The notes beneath the pieces were generated by a model. The model saw only the letters and a list, made by a program, of their open reading frames with translations. It made no database searches and had not been told where the DNA came from. From positions 72,681-136,680 of the forward strand of contig JBJMHZ010000045.1 in assembly GCA_045807125.1 (NCBI GenBank): a DNA stretch of 64,000 nucleotides, written 5' to 3'. The number at the start of each line of letters is the position of its first letter. Positions within the stretch are counted from its first letter, which is position 1. Below are positions 47,090 through 56,380 of the stretch, piece after piece. The DNA is from JBJMHZ01 sp045807125. Lineage in GTDB: Bacteria; Actinomycetota; Actinomycetes; JAWWOL01. The position numbers and the translations under genes were made by a program.

Positions 47090-48487
47090 TCACCGCAGCC
47101 GAACCGCCGCGGTGTAGACGTCCAGCTCGTGCAGCGCGCCGTCCGGGTTGTTGCCGGTGCTGTTCGAGTTGTCCGACCAGGCCGGGTGCGCGATGCCGCC
47201 GTAGAACGACAGCCCGCTGTAGTCGCCGTAGTCGATCCCGTTGTGGGCATCGGCCGAGTTGGACGTGCCCGCGCTGATCCGGACGTTGGGCGAGAACGTC
47301 GCCCCGCCGTCGGCGCTGAACGAGCCCCAGACCTGCGCGTCGTCGTTCGGCACGCCGTCGGTGTCGCCCGCACCGCCGGTGCCGAGGTCGTTCCGCGCGT
47401 CGTACCAGGTGGCCGCGAGGTTGCCGGTGGTGGGATCGAGCGAGAGCTTCGGCAGGAACTGGCTGCGGGTCGTCGCGTCGTCGTTGACCCGCACGGGCGC
47501 GCTCCACGTCGCGCCCTGGTCGTCGGAGTGGCGGATCTCGACGTCGGTGGCGTCCTTCTCGTTGGACACCTCATGGGTGTAGAGCAGGTAGACGCGGCCG
47601 TTGTGCAGGCCGCCGGTGCGGTCCCATGCGAGCCCGGGCTCGGAGTCGATCGAGCGGTCGGGCTGCGCCGCGATGAAGTCGAAGCCGCCGACGTGCGTCT
47701 CCGCCGCGAGCGTCCGGTCGCCGAAGTTCGCCGGACCGAGCCCGTCGGGGTCGACGCTGACGAACAGCTTGCCGCCGCCCTGCCCGCTCTCGGTCAGCGC
47801 GCACGCCTGCATGACCTGCCCGGCCGGGCCTATCGCGACGTCGCCGTACGTGCAGTTGTTGGTGTTGGGGATGACCTCGATCTGCGCGAACGAGCCGACC
47901 TGGCCGAGGCCGGTGACGGCCGCGCCGGTCGCCGCCATCGGCCCGCCGGCGTTGTAGACGACCCAAACCTCGCCGTGCCCCGCGACGACCGTCGGCTGGT
48001 CGGTGAAGCGGTACAGCCGGTCGGTGCCGTGCGACGGCGTCTGCTTGGGCGGCTTCGCGATGTTGGCGATGAGGTTGAAGTGCAGGCCCCCGTCGGTGCT
48101 GAGCGCGATCGGCACCTCGAGCTCGACGTTGTAGAGGTAGCCGAGGAACAGGTTGCCGTACCGGTCGAACGACAGCGACGGGTCGCAGCAGGCGTCGCCG
48201 AGGTTGTCGTTGTCGCCGATGACCGAGCGCGTCCAGGTGGTGCCGCCGTCGAACGTCACGGCCTCGAACAGGCCGGCGTCCGGGAAGACCACGTTGGTGA
48301 CGATGACGATGTTGTTGGGATTGGTGGGGTTGACCGCGATCGCTTCCTCCGACTCGTTCGTGGGCCGCTGGCTCACGTCGACGTTCGTGGGGACGGCCGG
48401 TGCGGCGAGCGCCGCCGCCGGTCCGATGGCGAGGGCAGCCAGGGCCACTCCCGAGAGCAGTGCCGTGGTGAAGCGTCGCCGGTGCAT
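47090..48487 (-). CDS. Secreted BNR-repeat (sialidase-like propeller) protein
   Basis: The 465-residue protein has a signal peptide (FTTALLSGVALAALAIGPAAALA) and repeated Asp-box-like turns (FDGGTTWTR, STDGGLHFN, SDDQGATWSA, SADGGATFSP), the mark of a sialidase-type beta propeller. The catalytic Arg triad of a true sialidase is not evident, so a binding or structural role is as likely. Two paired cysteine sites (DACCDPS) may form disulfides. ATG 48487 has GAGGAGG upstream. Confidence 0.82.
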   Translation of the reverse strand: MHRRRFTTALLSGVALAALAIGPAAALAAPAVPTNVDVSQRPTNESEEAIAVNPTNPNNIVIVTNVVFPDAGLFEAVTFDGGTTWTRSVIGDNDNLGDACCDPSLSFDRYGNLFLGYLYNVELEVPIALSTDGGLHFNLIANIAKPPKQTPSHGTDRLYRFTDQPTVVAGHGEVWVVYNAGGPMAATGAAVTGLGQVGSFAQIEVIPNTNNCTYGDVAIGPAGQVMQACALTESGQGGGKLFVSVDPDGLGPANFGDRTLAAETHVGGFDFIAAQPDRSIDSEPGLAWDRTGGLHNGRVYLLYTHEVSNEKDATDVEIRHSDDQGATWSAPVRVNDDATTRSQFLPKLSLDPTTGNLAATWYDARNDLGTGGAGDTDGVPNDDAQVWGSFSADGGATFSPNVRISAGTSNSADAHNGIDYGDYSGLSFYGGIAHPAWSDNSNSTGNNPDGALHELDVYTAAVRLR

Positions 48488-48569
48488 CCTCGTGCCTCCT
48501 CGGGGTGATCCGCGAGGCTCATACTGGCCCCATCGGGGCCGCGCGGCGATACCCCTTGGCGGGTGACGC

Positions 48570-49541
48570 TCACGGCAGGGGCGCGGCGAACGCGGCGCGC
48601 ACGTCGTCGAGGTCGAGGCCGGCCCCTAGCGCGCAGATCAGCTCGATGCGGGCGGCGTACGGCGTGCGGTAGCCGGCCTGGATGATCCCGCTGTCCCGCA
48701 CGCTCACGCCGCCGCCGTCGCCGCGGTAGAGCGCACCGGTCGGCCCCGCATGCGTGCGGGACGTCAGCACCACCGGCACGCCGCGGGTCACCGCGCCCGC
48801 GAGCGGCGGCAGCCACGCCGCCGGCACGTGCCCGAGCCCGAAGCCGGCCACCACGACGCCGGCGCAGCCCTCGACGGCGCGCTCCACGACCGCTGGTCCC
48901 ATGCCGGCCGCCGCCACGACCAGCGGGACGTCCATGTCGGCCCGCTCGACGGCGTACGTCGTGCGCCCTCCTGCCGGCCCGCGCCAGAGGACGCGCCCCA
49001 GCTCGATCCACCCCACCGGCCCGCCGGAGGGCGCGCCGAAGGTCGCCGGGTGGTTCGAGTGCCGCTTCGTCACCTCGACGGCGCGGTGCGCCTCGTCCGC
49101 CAGCACGACGAGCGCGCCCCGCCCGGCCGCGCCAGGATCGGCGGCGACCAGCGTCGCGGCGAGCAGGTTGGCCGGCCCGTCGGCGCCGGGCATCGACATG
49201 TTCCGCATCGCCCCCGTGACGACGACCGGCCGGGGCGAGCGGACCGCGAACGACAGGAAGGCGGCGGTCTCCTCCAGCGTGTCGGTCCCGTAGGTGACCA
49301 CCACGCCGTCGTGCTGCTCCAGCAGGCCGTCGACGGTGCGGGCGAGGTCGAGCATCTGCCCGGTCGTGATGTTCCAGCTGGACAGCTGGCCGTAGTCGAC
49401 GGTCACCAGCTCGACGCCGCGCGGCGCCGGGAAGGTGGCGGCGAGGTCGGCCGCCGCGAGCGTCTTGACCGCGTAGCCCTCGCCGTCCAGCGTGCAGGCG
49501 ATCGTCCCGCCGGCGGCGAGGAGCGCGATGCGGACAGTCAT
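48570..49541 (-). CDS. L-asparaginase (type I/II family)
   Basis: The 323-residue enzyme hydrolyses asparagine to aspartate and ammonia. The first catalytic threonine is in ALLAAGGTIACT; the second is in VVTYGTDTLEETAAFL, with VVTGAMR next. There is no signal peptide, so it is cytoplasmic. ATG 49541 is chosen because TACGAT on the minus strand ends 7 nt upstream (leaderless); ATG 49550 would overlap that hexamer. It shares a promoter region with the divergent SDR gene. Confidence 0.9.
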   Translation of the reverse strand: MTVRIALLAAGGTIACTLDGEGYAVKTLAAADLAATFPAPRGVELVTVDYGQLSSWNITTGQMLDLARTVDGLLEQHDGVVVTYGTDTLEETAAFLSFAVRSPRPVVVTGAMRNMSMPGADGPANLLAATLVAADPGAAGRGALVVLADEAHRAVEVTKRHSNHPATFGAPSGGPVGWIELGRVLWRGPAGGRTTYAVERADMDVPLVVAAAGMGPAVVERAVEGCAGVVVAGFGLGHVPAAWLPPLAGAVTRGVPVVLTSRTHAGPTGALYRGDGGGVSVRDSGIIQAGYRTPYAARIELICALGAGLDLDDVRAAFAAPLP

Positions 49542-49548
49542 GGGCCGC

Positions 49549-49558
49549 ATCGTAGGCT
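49549..49558. promoter_or_regulatory. Overlapping back-to-back -10 elements (symmetric promoter)
   Basis: ATCGTAGGCT holds TACGAT on the minus strand (49554-49549) and TAGGCT on the plus strand (49553-49558), sharing the central TA. Each lies exactly 7 nt from a leaderless start codon (ATG 49541 and GTG 49566). One 10-bp element would thus serve two divergent genes. Confidence 0.6.
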
Positions 49559-49565
49559 GCCGTGC

Positions 49566-50354
49566 GTGGCCGACCTGTCCGGACGCGTCGCGCTCGTCAC
49601 CGGTGGCGGGCGCGGCATCGGCGAGGCCGTCGCGCTCGCCCTCGCGGACGCCGGCTGCGACGTCGCCGTGCTCGCCCGCTCCGCCGGCGAGGTGCTGCGG
49701 GTCGCCGACCGGGTGCGCGACAGGGGCCGGCGCGCGCACGCGGTCGCAGCCGACGTCTCCGACGCGCCCGCGCTCGCGAGCGCGGTCCGCTCGACCGAGC
49801 GGGCGCTCGGGCGCACCGACATCGCGGTCCTGGGCGCGGGCGTGATCCAGCCGCTCGGCGCGACCCTCGCGGTCGACCCGGCGGAGTGGGAGCGCGCCCT
49901 CGCGGTGAACGTGCTCGGCGCGCTGCACGTCGTACGGGCCGTCGTCCCCGCGATGGTGAACGCGGGCTGGGGGCGGGTCGTCGCCGTCTCCAGCGGCGCC
50001 GCATCGCCGCCCGGGATGCCGAGCGCGAGCGCGTACTCCGCGAGCAAGGCCGCCCTCGAGATGCTCTGCGCGCAGCTCGCGGACGAGCTCGACGGCACCG
50101 GCGTGACGGTCAACGCCGTGCGGCCAGGCGTGGTCGACACCGCCATGCAGGAGCGCATGCGGGCCGAGCCGCCGGAGAGCGTGGGGGAGCGGTTCCACGC
50201 CAGGTTCCACGGCCTGCACGAGCGTGGCGAGCTGCTGGCGCCGGAAGTGCCGGCCGGCTTCGTCGCCCGCCTCGTGGCGACCGGGCTCACCGGCGAGGTG
50301 CTCGACGTCCGCGACGACTCCGCACGCGCGCGGCTGGCCGCCACCGAGCGCTGA
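49566..50354 (+). CDS. Short-chain dehydrogenase/reductase
   Basis: The 262-residue Rossmann enzyme has the NAD(P) motif TGGGRGIG, the strand AVLGAGVIQPLG (in place of the common NNAG), and the catalytic Ser with YSASKAA (Tyr-x-x-x-Lys). The C-terminal part (PGVVDTAMQERM) is standard. The alteration of NNAG to LGAGV is a mild departure. GTG 49566 is leaderless (TAGGCT 7 nt upstream). Substrate unknown. Confidence 0.9.
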   Translation: MADLSGRVALVTGGGRGIGEAVALALADAGCDVAVLARSAGEVLRVADRVRDRGRRAHAVAADVSDAPALASAVRSTERALGRTDIAVLGAGVIQPLGATLAVDPAEWERALAVNVLGALHVVRAVVPAMVNAGWGRVVAVSSGAASPPGMPSASAYSASKAALEMLCAQLADELDGTGVTVNAVRPGVVDTAMQERMRAEPPESVGERFHARFHGLHERGELLAPEVPAGFVARLVATGLTGEVLDVRDDSARARLAATER

Positions 50355-50433
50355 CCAGCGCCGCCGAGCGCTGAACCGCCCGTGCGCACTCGCAGTGCAA
50401 CCTCGTCACCGGCTGATCACGTACGCTCCACTC

Positions 50434-51141
50434 GTGCCGGAGATCATGCACGAGACGGCCCTGCTGCGAGCGAGCGTCGAGCGCATCGTGGCGACGATCG
50501 AGCGGCTCACCGACGACCAGCTGCGCGCTGCGTCGCGCCTGCCCGGCTGGACCCGCGCGCACGTGGCCAGCCACCTGGCCAGGTCGTCCGACTCGCGGGT
50601 GCGCCTGCTCGCCGCGGCGCGCGAGGGGACGATCGGCGAGCAGTACCCGAGCGAGGAGGCCAGGGCCGCCGACATCGAGGCCGGCGCGGCCAGGGCGGCG
50701 GAGGCCGTCCGCGCCGACGCGCGGGCCTCGCTCGAGCGCCTGCTCGGCGAGGTCGAGCGCTACCCGCCGGACCGCTGGGACGCACCCGGCCGGTGGCTCG
50801 GCGGCGAGGAGAGCCCCGTGCACCGGGTGGTGCCCTCCATGCGCCGCGAGGTCGAGTACCACCACGTCGACCTCGACGCGGGGTACGGGCCTGGCGACTG
50901 GCCGGCCGACTTCGTCGAGGCGCAGCTGCGCGACGTCGTCGCCACGATGTCCGAGCGGGCGCAGGCCCCGGCCGTCACCCTCGCGCTGGCCGGCGAGCGG
51001 CTGCGCATCCGCGACGGCGGCCGCGGCTCGGTCACCGGCGAGCCGTCCGACCTCCTCGGATGGCTGACCGGGCGAGCGACCGGCGACCGGCTGCGGATGA
51101 TGCCACCAGGGCCGCTGCCGGCCGTCCCGCCGCTGTCCTGA
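50434..51141 (+). CDS. Maleylpyruvate isomerase family mycothiol-dependent protein
   Basis: The 235-residue protein has the MDMPI_N helical bundle (LLRASVERIVATIERLTDDQLRAASRLPGWTRAHVASHLARSSD, where the H of VASH is a metal ligand) with a later REVEYHHVDLDAGYG metal-binding stretch. A short C-terminal domain follows. These enzymes use mycothiol, the actinobacterial thiol. GTG 50434 follows TACGCT (50422-50427) by 6 nt, leaderless. The reaction may be isomerisation or thiol transfer. Confidence 0.88.
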   Translation: MPEIMHETALLRASVERIVATIERLTDDQLRAASRLPGWTRAHVASHLARSSDSRVRLLAAAREGTIGEQYPSEEARAADIEAGAARAAEAVRADARASLERLLGEVERYPPDRWDAPGRWLGGEESPVHRVVPSMRREVEYHHVDLDAGYGPGDWPADFVEAQLRDVVATMSERAQAPAVTLALAGERLRIRDGGRGSVTGEPSDLLGWLTGRATGDRLRMMPPGPLPAVPPLS

Positions 51142-51275
51142 GGTCTCGGAGGGGCCCGGCGAGCGGTCGCCGGAGCCAGCCGCTCGATCGCCGCGCGATC
51201 GGGCGCGTAATCGGTCGCTTCCTGTCACTGCCTGGTCCTAGGGTGGCCCGAGACGTGACGGGGAGAGGGAGGCAG

Positions 51276-52316
51276 ATGAGCGGCGAGCGTCCGGGCGTGC
51301 GCGCTGAGGGCCTGCGCAAGTCCTTCGGCAAGGTGGTGGCGCTGCGCGGCGTCGACCTCATGGTGCCGAAGGGCAGCGTGGTCGGCCTGCTCGGCCCCAA
51401 CGGGGCCGGCAAGACCACCGCCGTGCGCATCCTCACCACCTTGCTGCGGCCCGACGGCGGCCACGCGGAGGTGGACGGCATCGACGTCGTCCGCGACCCG
51501 GTCGCGGTGCGCCGGCGCATCGGGCTGGCCGGGCAGTTCGCCGCCGTCGACCCCAACCTCACCGGCCGGGAGAACATCGAGATGGTGGGCAAGCTCTACC
51601 ACCTCGACGCGGCCACCGCGCGGGCGCGGGCGGCGGCCCTGCTCGCCCGGTTCGATCTCGACGACGCGGCCGACCGCTCCGCCAAGACCTACTCCGGCGG
51701 CATGCGCCGCCGCCTCGACCTGGTGGCCAGCCTGGTGGGGGAGCCGAGCGTGCTGTTCCTCGACGAGCCCACGACGGGCCTCGACCCGCGCAGCCGGCTG
51801 GGGATGTGGGACGTCATTCGGGGGCTGGTCCGCGAGGGCGCCACGCTGCTGCTCACCACGCAGTACCTCGAGGAGGCCGACCAGCTCGCCGACCGCATCG
51901 TCGTCGTCGACCACGGCCAGGTGATCGCCGAGGGCACGTCCGACCAGCTGAAGTCGCAGGTCGGCGGCGACGTGGTCGAGCTCACCGTCGGCGCGGCCGC
52001 CGAGCTCGACGCCGCCCAGCGGGTCCTCACCGGGCTCGGCAGGGGGGAGGCGACCGTCGACGTGGCGACGCGGCGCCTCACCGTGCCGGTCGGTCATGAC
52101 GGCTCGGCCGTCCTCGCCGACGTCGTGCGCGGCCTCGACGGGGCCGGGGTCGCCATCGCCGACGTGGCGCTGCGCAGGCCGTCGCTCGACGACGTCTTCC
52201 TCGCGCTCACCGGTCACGCGGCCGCCGACGCGGCCGCTGCTGACGAGGCCGCGCCGGCCGACGGCGCTCCCCAGCGACGGGCGCGCAGCCGCCCAGGGCA
52301 GGAGGTGCAGCGATGA
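51276..52316 (+). CDS. ABC transporter ATP-binding protein (DrrA-like)
   Basis: The 346-residue ATPase has Walker A GPNGAGKTT, Q-loop AGQFAAVDPNLT, signature YSGGMRRRLDLVASL and Walker B VLFLDEPTTGLDPRSR. A DrrA-type C-terminal domain follows, plus a Pro/Ala/Arg-rich end. DrrAB pumps export anthracyclines and, in other hosts, lipids. ATG 51276 has GGGAGG upstream; an in-frame GTG at 51255 after TAGGGT is possible. Overlaps the permease gene (ATGA). Confidence 0.93.
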   Translation: MSGERPGVRAEGLRKSFGKVVALRGVDLMVPKGSVVGLLGPNGAGKTTAVRILTTLLRPDGGHAEVDGIDVVRDPVAVRRRIGLAGQFAAVDPNLTGRENIEMVGKLYHLDAATARARAAALLARFDLDDAADRSAKTYSGGMRRRLDLVASLVGEPSVLFLDEPTTGLDPRSRLGMWDVIRGLVREGATLLLTTQYLEEADQLADRIVVVDHGQVIAEGTSDQLKSQVGGDVVELTVGAAAELDAAQRVLTGLGRGEATVDVATRRLTVPVGHDGSAVLADVVRGLDGAGVAIADVALRRPSLDDVFLALTGHAAADAAAADEAAPADGAPQRRARSRPGQEVQR

Positions 52317-53143
52317 CCACCCTCACCGGCCACCCCGGCGCGCACGTCGCGCCGGGCGTGGGCCAGCGCCTGTCGGAGACGCTGTCCGACATGCGGGTGA
52401 TGACCTGGCGCTACCTGCTGCAGTGGATCCGGCTGCCGCAGGGCATCGTCTTCTCGACGATCCAGCCGGTGATGTTCGTCCTGCTGTTCCGCTACGTCTT
52501 CGGCGGCGCGATCCACCCGCGGGGGGTCAACTACGTGAACTACCTGATGCCGGGGATCTTCCTGCAGACCGCGGCCTTCGGCTCGATCGGCACGGCGATC
52601 GGCCTGTCCGAGGACCTCGCGCGCGGCATGATCGACCGGTTCCGCTCGTTGCCGATGGCGCGCTCGGCCGTGCTCGTCGGGCGGATCACGGCCGACACGG
52701 TGCGCAACGTCTTCGTCGTCGGACTGCTCATCGCGGTGGGCTACGCGGTGGGCTTCCGGTTCAGCAACGGCGTGGGGGCGGCGATCGGCATGGTCGCGAT
52801 GGCCCTCCTCGTCGGCGTGGCCTTCTCCTTGATCTCGGCGTGCATCGGCCTCGGTCTCCGCGACGGCGAGGCGGTGCAGTCGTTCGGGCTGATCTGGATG
52901 TTCCCGCTGATCTTCGCCTCGTCGGCGTTCGTCCCGGTCGTCACCATGCCGTCGGGGCTGCGCGCCTTCGCCGAGCACCAGCCGGTCACGGCCTTCGTCG
53001 ACGCGCTGCGCGACATGGCGCTCGGCAGCGGGGTGACGGGCCAGTCCACGTGGCACGACGTGAGCCTGTCGCTCGTCTGGGTGGCCGTCATCGTCGCGGT
53101 GTTCGGGCCGCTCGCCGTCCGCATCTACCGGCGCGTCTCCTGA
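52313..53143 (+). CDS. ABC-2 type permease (DrrB-like)
   Basis: The 276-residue membrane protein has six hydrophobic helices and the ABC-2 stretch FVLLFRYVFGGAIHP, GIFLQTAAFGSIGTAIGLSEDLARGMIDRFRSLPMARSAVL in family terms, and GLRAFAEHQPVTAFVDALRDM near the end. It pairs with the preceding ATPase as a heterotetramer exporter. The substrate is not readable; no resistance or biosynthesis gene is adjacent. Confidence 0.92.
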   Translation: MTTLTGHPGAHVAPGVGQRLSETLSDMRVMTWRYLLQWIRLPQGIVFSTIQPVMFVLLFRYVFGGAIHPRGVNYVNYLMPGIFLQTAAFGSIGTAIGLSEDLARGMIDRFRSLPMARSAVLVGRITADTVRNVFVVGLLIAVGYAVGFRFSNGVGAAIGMVAMALLVGVAFSLISACIGLGLRDGEAVQSFGLIWMFPLIFASSAFVPVVTMPSGLRAFAEHQPVTAFVDALRDMALGSGVTGQSTWHDVSLSLVWVAVIVAVFGPLAVRIYRRVS

Positions 53144-53218
53144 CGACCCGCGCCGCCCCGGTGATCGGTCCCGGCAGCGGCGGTGTCGGACCGGGTCGCC
53201 TCGGGAAGTGACCGCACC

Positions 53219-53977
53219 ATGCACTCGCCGACCGCGACCGCGCCCGCCCAGCTCTGGCTCGTCCGGCACGGCCAGAGCGCCGGCAACGTCGCCAGCGAGC
53301 GCGCCGAGTCAGGAGAGCTGGACGAGATCGAGGTCGCCGAGCGCGACATGGACGTCGCGCTCTCCGAGCTGGGGCAGCAGCAGGCCGACGCGCTCGGCCG
53401 GTGGCTCGCCCGGCTCCCGGCGGACGAGGCCCCCACCGTGGTGCGCTCCTCGCCGTACCGGCGGGCGCGGGAGACCGCCGAGCGCGCGCTCGGCCAGTGC
53501 GACCCGCCGGTCCGCGACCTGCCGATCGTCCTCGACGAGCGGCTGCGCGACCGCGACCTCGGCGCGCTCGACCGGTTGACCGTCAGGGGCATCACCGCGC
53601 GCTTCCCGGAGCAGGCCGCGCTGCGCCGGCGGGTCGGCAAGTTCTACTACCGGCCACCAGGCGGCGAGTCGTGGACCGACGTGCTGCTGCGGCTGCGCAG
53701 CTTCACCACGACCCTGGCGAGCGAGCAGGCGGGGGAGCGGGTGCTGCTGTTCGCCCACGACGTCGTGGTGATGCTCTTCCGCTACCTGCTCGAGGGCCTG
53801 GACGAGGCGACGGTGCTCTCGATCGGCCGCGAGGACCCGGTGGCCAACGGCAGCCTCACCTGCTACCGCTGGACCGGCCGGCGCTGGGAGCTCGACGGCT
53901 ACAACGTCGTGGCGCCGCTCGAGGAGGAGGGCGCGCCGGTGAGCGTGGACCGGGAGGAGCGCATCGATGCCGGCTGA
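53219..53977 (+). CDS. Histidine phosphatase family protein
   Basis: The 252-residue protein has the phosphohistidine motif LVRHGQSAGN, VRSSPYRRARETAERAL and the second histidine in VLLFAHDVVVMLF. It is a phosphoglycerate-mutase-like fold, probably a phosphatase. ATG 53219 has GGGAAG upstream. Its end overlaps the hydrate dehydratase start by 11 bp, so the two are co-translated. Target unknown. Confidence 0.9.
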   Translation: MHSPTATAPAQLWLVRHGQSAGNVASERAESGELDEIEVAERDMDVALSELGQQQADALGRWLARLPADEAPTVVRSSPYRRARETAERALGQCDPPVRDLPIVLDERLRDRDLGALDRLTVRGITARFPEQAALRRRVGKFYYRPPGGESWTDVLLRLRSFTTTLASEQAGERVLLFAHDVVVMLFRYLLEGLDEATVLSIGREDPVANGSLTCYRWTGRRWELDGYNVVAPLEEEGAPVSVDREERIDAG

Positions 53978-54863
53978 GCGGCTCGACGTCACCGGGGGGC
54001 TGCTGCGGGACTGGCCGCTGCCGCACCCCGACGGCGGCAAGCAGGCGCGCGGTCAGGTGCTGGTCGTCGGCGGCTCCCGGCAGACGCCGGGCGCCGTGCT
54101 GCTGGCCGCGGTCGCCGCGCTGCGGGCCGGCGCCGGCAAGCTGCAGATCGCGACGGTCGACAGCGTGGCGGCGGTACTGGCGACCGTGGTGCCGGAGGCG
54201 CTGGTGCAGGGCCTGCCCGAGACGCCCGACGGCGCCGTCAGTGGCTCGGCGGCCGGCCAGGTGCGGGAGCTGGTCGAGGGCGCGCGGGCGGTGCTCGTCG
54301 GGCCCGGGATGGCCGACGCCGGGCACGCCGGGCAGATCGTCCGCGCTGTCCTCGACGGGGCCGCCGCGAGCGGCGAGGCGCCCGTCGTGGTGGTCGACGC
54401 GCTCGGTCTGGCGCACCTCGGCGACCATCCCGATGCGCTGCGGGGGCTGGGCGGGCGGGCGGTGCTGACGCCCAACCCCGTCGAGCTGGCGCTCATGACC
54501 GGTGCCGACCCGCACGAGGTCGACGACGACCCGCAGGGCCGGGCCGTCGCCGCGGCGGAGCGCTGCTCCGCGGTGGTCGCGCTCGGCGCGGCCGAGTCCT
54601 ACGTCGCGGTCCCCGACGGCAGGTGCTGGGTCGACTCGTCCGGCGGCCCTGGGCTCGGGGTGTCCGGCTCCGGCGACGCGTTCGCCGGCCTGGTGACCGG
54701 GCTCGCCGCGCGCGGCGCCGAACCCGTGCAGGCCGCCGTGTGGGCGGCGCACCTGCACGGCCGGGCCGGCGACCGGCTCGCCGCCCGGGTCGGGCGGCTC
54801 GGCTACCTGGCCAGGGAGATCGTCGACGAGGTGCCGCTCGTGCTCACCGAGCTGGAGGCCTAG
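53967..54863 (+). CDS. nnrD: ADP-dependent NAD(P)H-hydrate dehydratase
   Basis: The 298-residue ribokinase-fold enzyme repairs hydrated NAD(P)H. It shows GQVLVVGGSRQTPGAVLLAAVAALRAGAGKLQIAT, GPGMAD, LTPNPVELALM and GSGDAFAGLVTGLAARG, the carbohydrate-kinase-like pattern of CARKD/NnrD. The epimerase domain often fused to it is absent. It overlaps the phosphatase gene. It converges with guaB1. Confidence 0.9.
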   Translation: MPAERLDVTGGLLRDWPLPHPDGGKQARGQVLVVGGSRQTPGAVLLAAVAALRAGAGKLQIATVDSVAAVLATVVPEALVQGLPETPDGAVSGSAAGQVRELVEGARAVLVGPGMADAGHAGQIVRAVLDGAAASGEAPVVVVDALGLAHLGDHPDALRGLGGRAVLTPNPVELALMTGADPHEVDDDPQGRAVAAAERCSAVVALGAAESYVAVPDGRCWVDSSGGPGLGVSGSGDAFAGLVTGLAARGAEPVQAAVWAAHLHGRAGDRLAARVGRLGYLAREIVDEVPLVLTELEA

Positions 54864-54906
54864 TCCGCGGCCGGCCGGTGCCGCCCCCGAGCTTCGCTGG
54901 GCGCGG

Positions 54907-56352
54907 CTACGGCAGCCACCAGCTGCTGGCGACGGCCCGGCCCTCGGCGTAGCCCGACTGGCTCTGCACGCCCACCACCGCCCGGTCGTGGAGCTCCTCG
55001 ACCGTGGTCGCGCCCGCGTAGGTGAACGCCGACCGCACGCCCGCGACGATCACGTCCAGCAGGTCCTCGACGCCCGGCCGCCGCGGGTCGAGGTACATCC
55101 GGGCGGTGGAGATGCCCTCCTCGAACAGGGCCTTGCGGGCCCGGTCGTACGCGGAGTCGGTGGCCGTCCGGTTGCGCACCGCCCGTGCCGACGCCATGCC
55201 GAACGACTCCTTGTAGCGTCGGCCGTCAGCGTCGTGGTCGATGTCGCCAGGCGACTCGTACGTGCCGGCGAACCACGTGCCGATCATGACGTTGGACGCG
55301 CCGGCGGCGAGCGCCAGCGCGACGTCGCGCGGGTGCCGCACGCCGCCGTCGGCCCACACGTGGCGCCCCAGCCGCCTGGCCATCGCCGCGCACTCGGCGA
55401 CCGCGGAGAACTGCGGCCGGCCGACGCCGGTCATCATCCGGGTGGTGCACATGGCGCCGGGACCGACGCCGACCTTCACGATGTCGGCGCCGGCGTCCAC
55501 CAGGTCGCGCACGCCCTCCGCCGACACCACGTTGCCGGCCACGACCGGCACGGCCGGGTCGAGCTTGCGGACCGCGCGCAGCGCGTCGAGCATCTTCTCC
55601 TGGTGGCCGTGCGCGGTGTCGACGACGAGGGCGTCGACGCCCGCGTCGAGCAGGGCGGCGGCCTTGCCGCCCACGTCGCCGTTGACGCCCACCGCCGCGG
55701 CGACCCGCAGCCGGCCGGCCGCGTCGATGGCCGGGCGGTAGAGGGTGGCCCGCAGCGCTCCCGTCCTGGTGAGGATGCCCACCAGCCGGCCGTCCGGGTC
55801 GATCACCGGGGCGAGCCGGTGCCTGGCGTCGCCGAGCAGGTCGAAGGCCCGCTCGGGCGCGATGTCGCGGGGCAGCGTCGTGAGCTCGTGCGACATCACC
55901 GACTCGAGCTGGGCGAAGCGGTCGACGCGCTGCAGGTCAGCCTCGGTCACCAGGCCGACCGGGCGGCCGTCCTCGACGACCACGACCGCGCCGTGCGCCC
56001 GCTTCGGCATGATCTCCAGCGCGGCGCCCACCGTGTCGTGGGGGCCGAGGGTGAGCGCGGTGTCGTGCACGAGGTGGCGCGACTTCACCCACGCGACGGC
56101 GCCAGCGACGACGTCGGGCGGGATGTCCTGCGGCACCACGGCGAGGCCGCCGCGGCGCGCGACGGTCTCGGCCATCCGCCGGCCGGCGACCGCCGTCATG
56201 TTGGCCACGACCACCGGGATCGTCGTCCCGCTGCCGTCGCCACCGGCGAGGTCGACGTCGAGCCGGCTCGAGACCGCCGAGCGGCTCGGCACCATGAAGA
56301 CGTCGTCGTAGGTCAGGTCATAGGGCGGCGTGGTGCCGTTCAGGAAGCGCAC
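54907..56352 (-). CDS. guaB1: GuaB1-family IMPDH-related protein (probable GMP reductase)
   Basis: The 481-residue TIM-barrel protein carries two CBS domains (about 93-205). The active-site cysteine is in GAMCTTRMMTGVGRPQ, where true IMPDH usually has GSICTTR. Mycobacterial GuaB1 was shown to be a GMP reductase with CBS control, and the name of this family follows that. It therefore should return GMP to IMP. Start GTG 56352 lies 9 nt after TAGGCT on the minus strand (near-leaderless). It converges with nnrD. Confidence 0.9.
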   Translation of the reverse strand: MRFLNGTTPPYDLTYDDVFMVPSRSAVSSRLDVDLAGGDGSGTTIPVVVANMTAVAGRRMAETVARRGGLAVVPQDIPPDVVAGAVAWVKSRHLVHDTALTLGPHDTVGAALEIMPKRAHGAVVVVEDGRPVGLVTEADLQRVDRFAQLESVMSHELTTLPRDIAPERAFDLLGDARHRLAPVIDPDGRLVGILTRTGALRATLYRPAIDAAGRLRVAAAVGVNGDVGGKAAALLDAGVDALVVDTAHGHQEKMLDALRAVRKLDPAVPVVAGNVVSAEGVRDLVDAGADIVKVGVGPGAMCTTRMMTGVGRPQFSAVAECAAMARRLGRHVWADGGVRHPRDVALALAAGASNVMIGTWFAGTYESPGDIDHDADGRRYKESFGMASARAVRNRTATDSAYDRARKALFEEGISTARMYLDPRRPGVEDLLDVIVAGVRSAFTYAGATTVEELHDRAVVGVQSQSGYAEGRAVASSWWLP

Positions 56353-56380
56353 AAGGCGACGAGCCTACTCAGCGGGTGGG

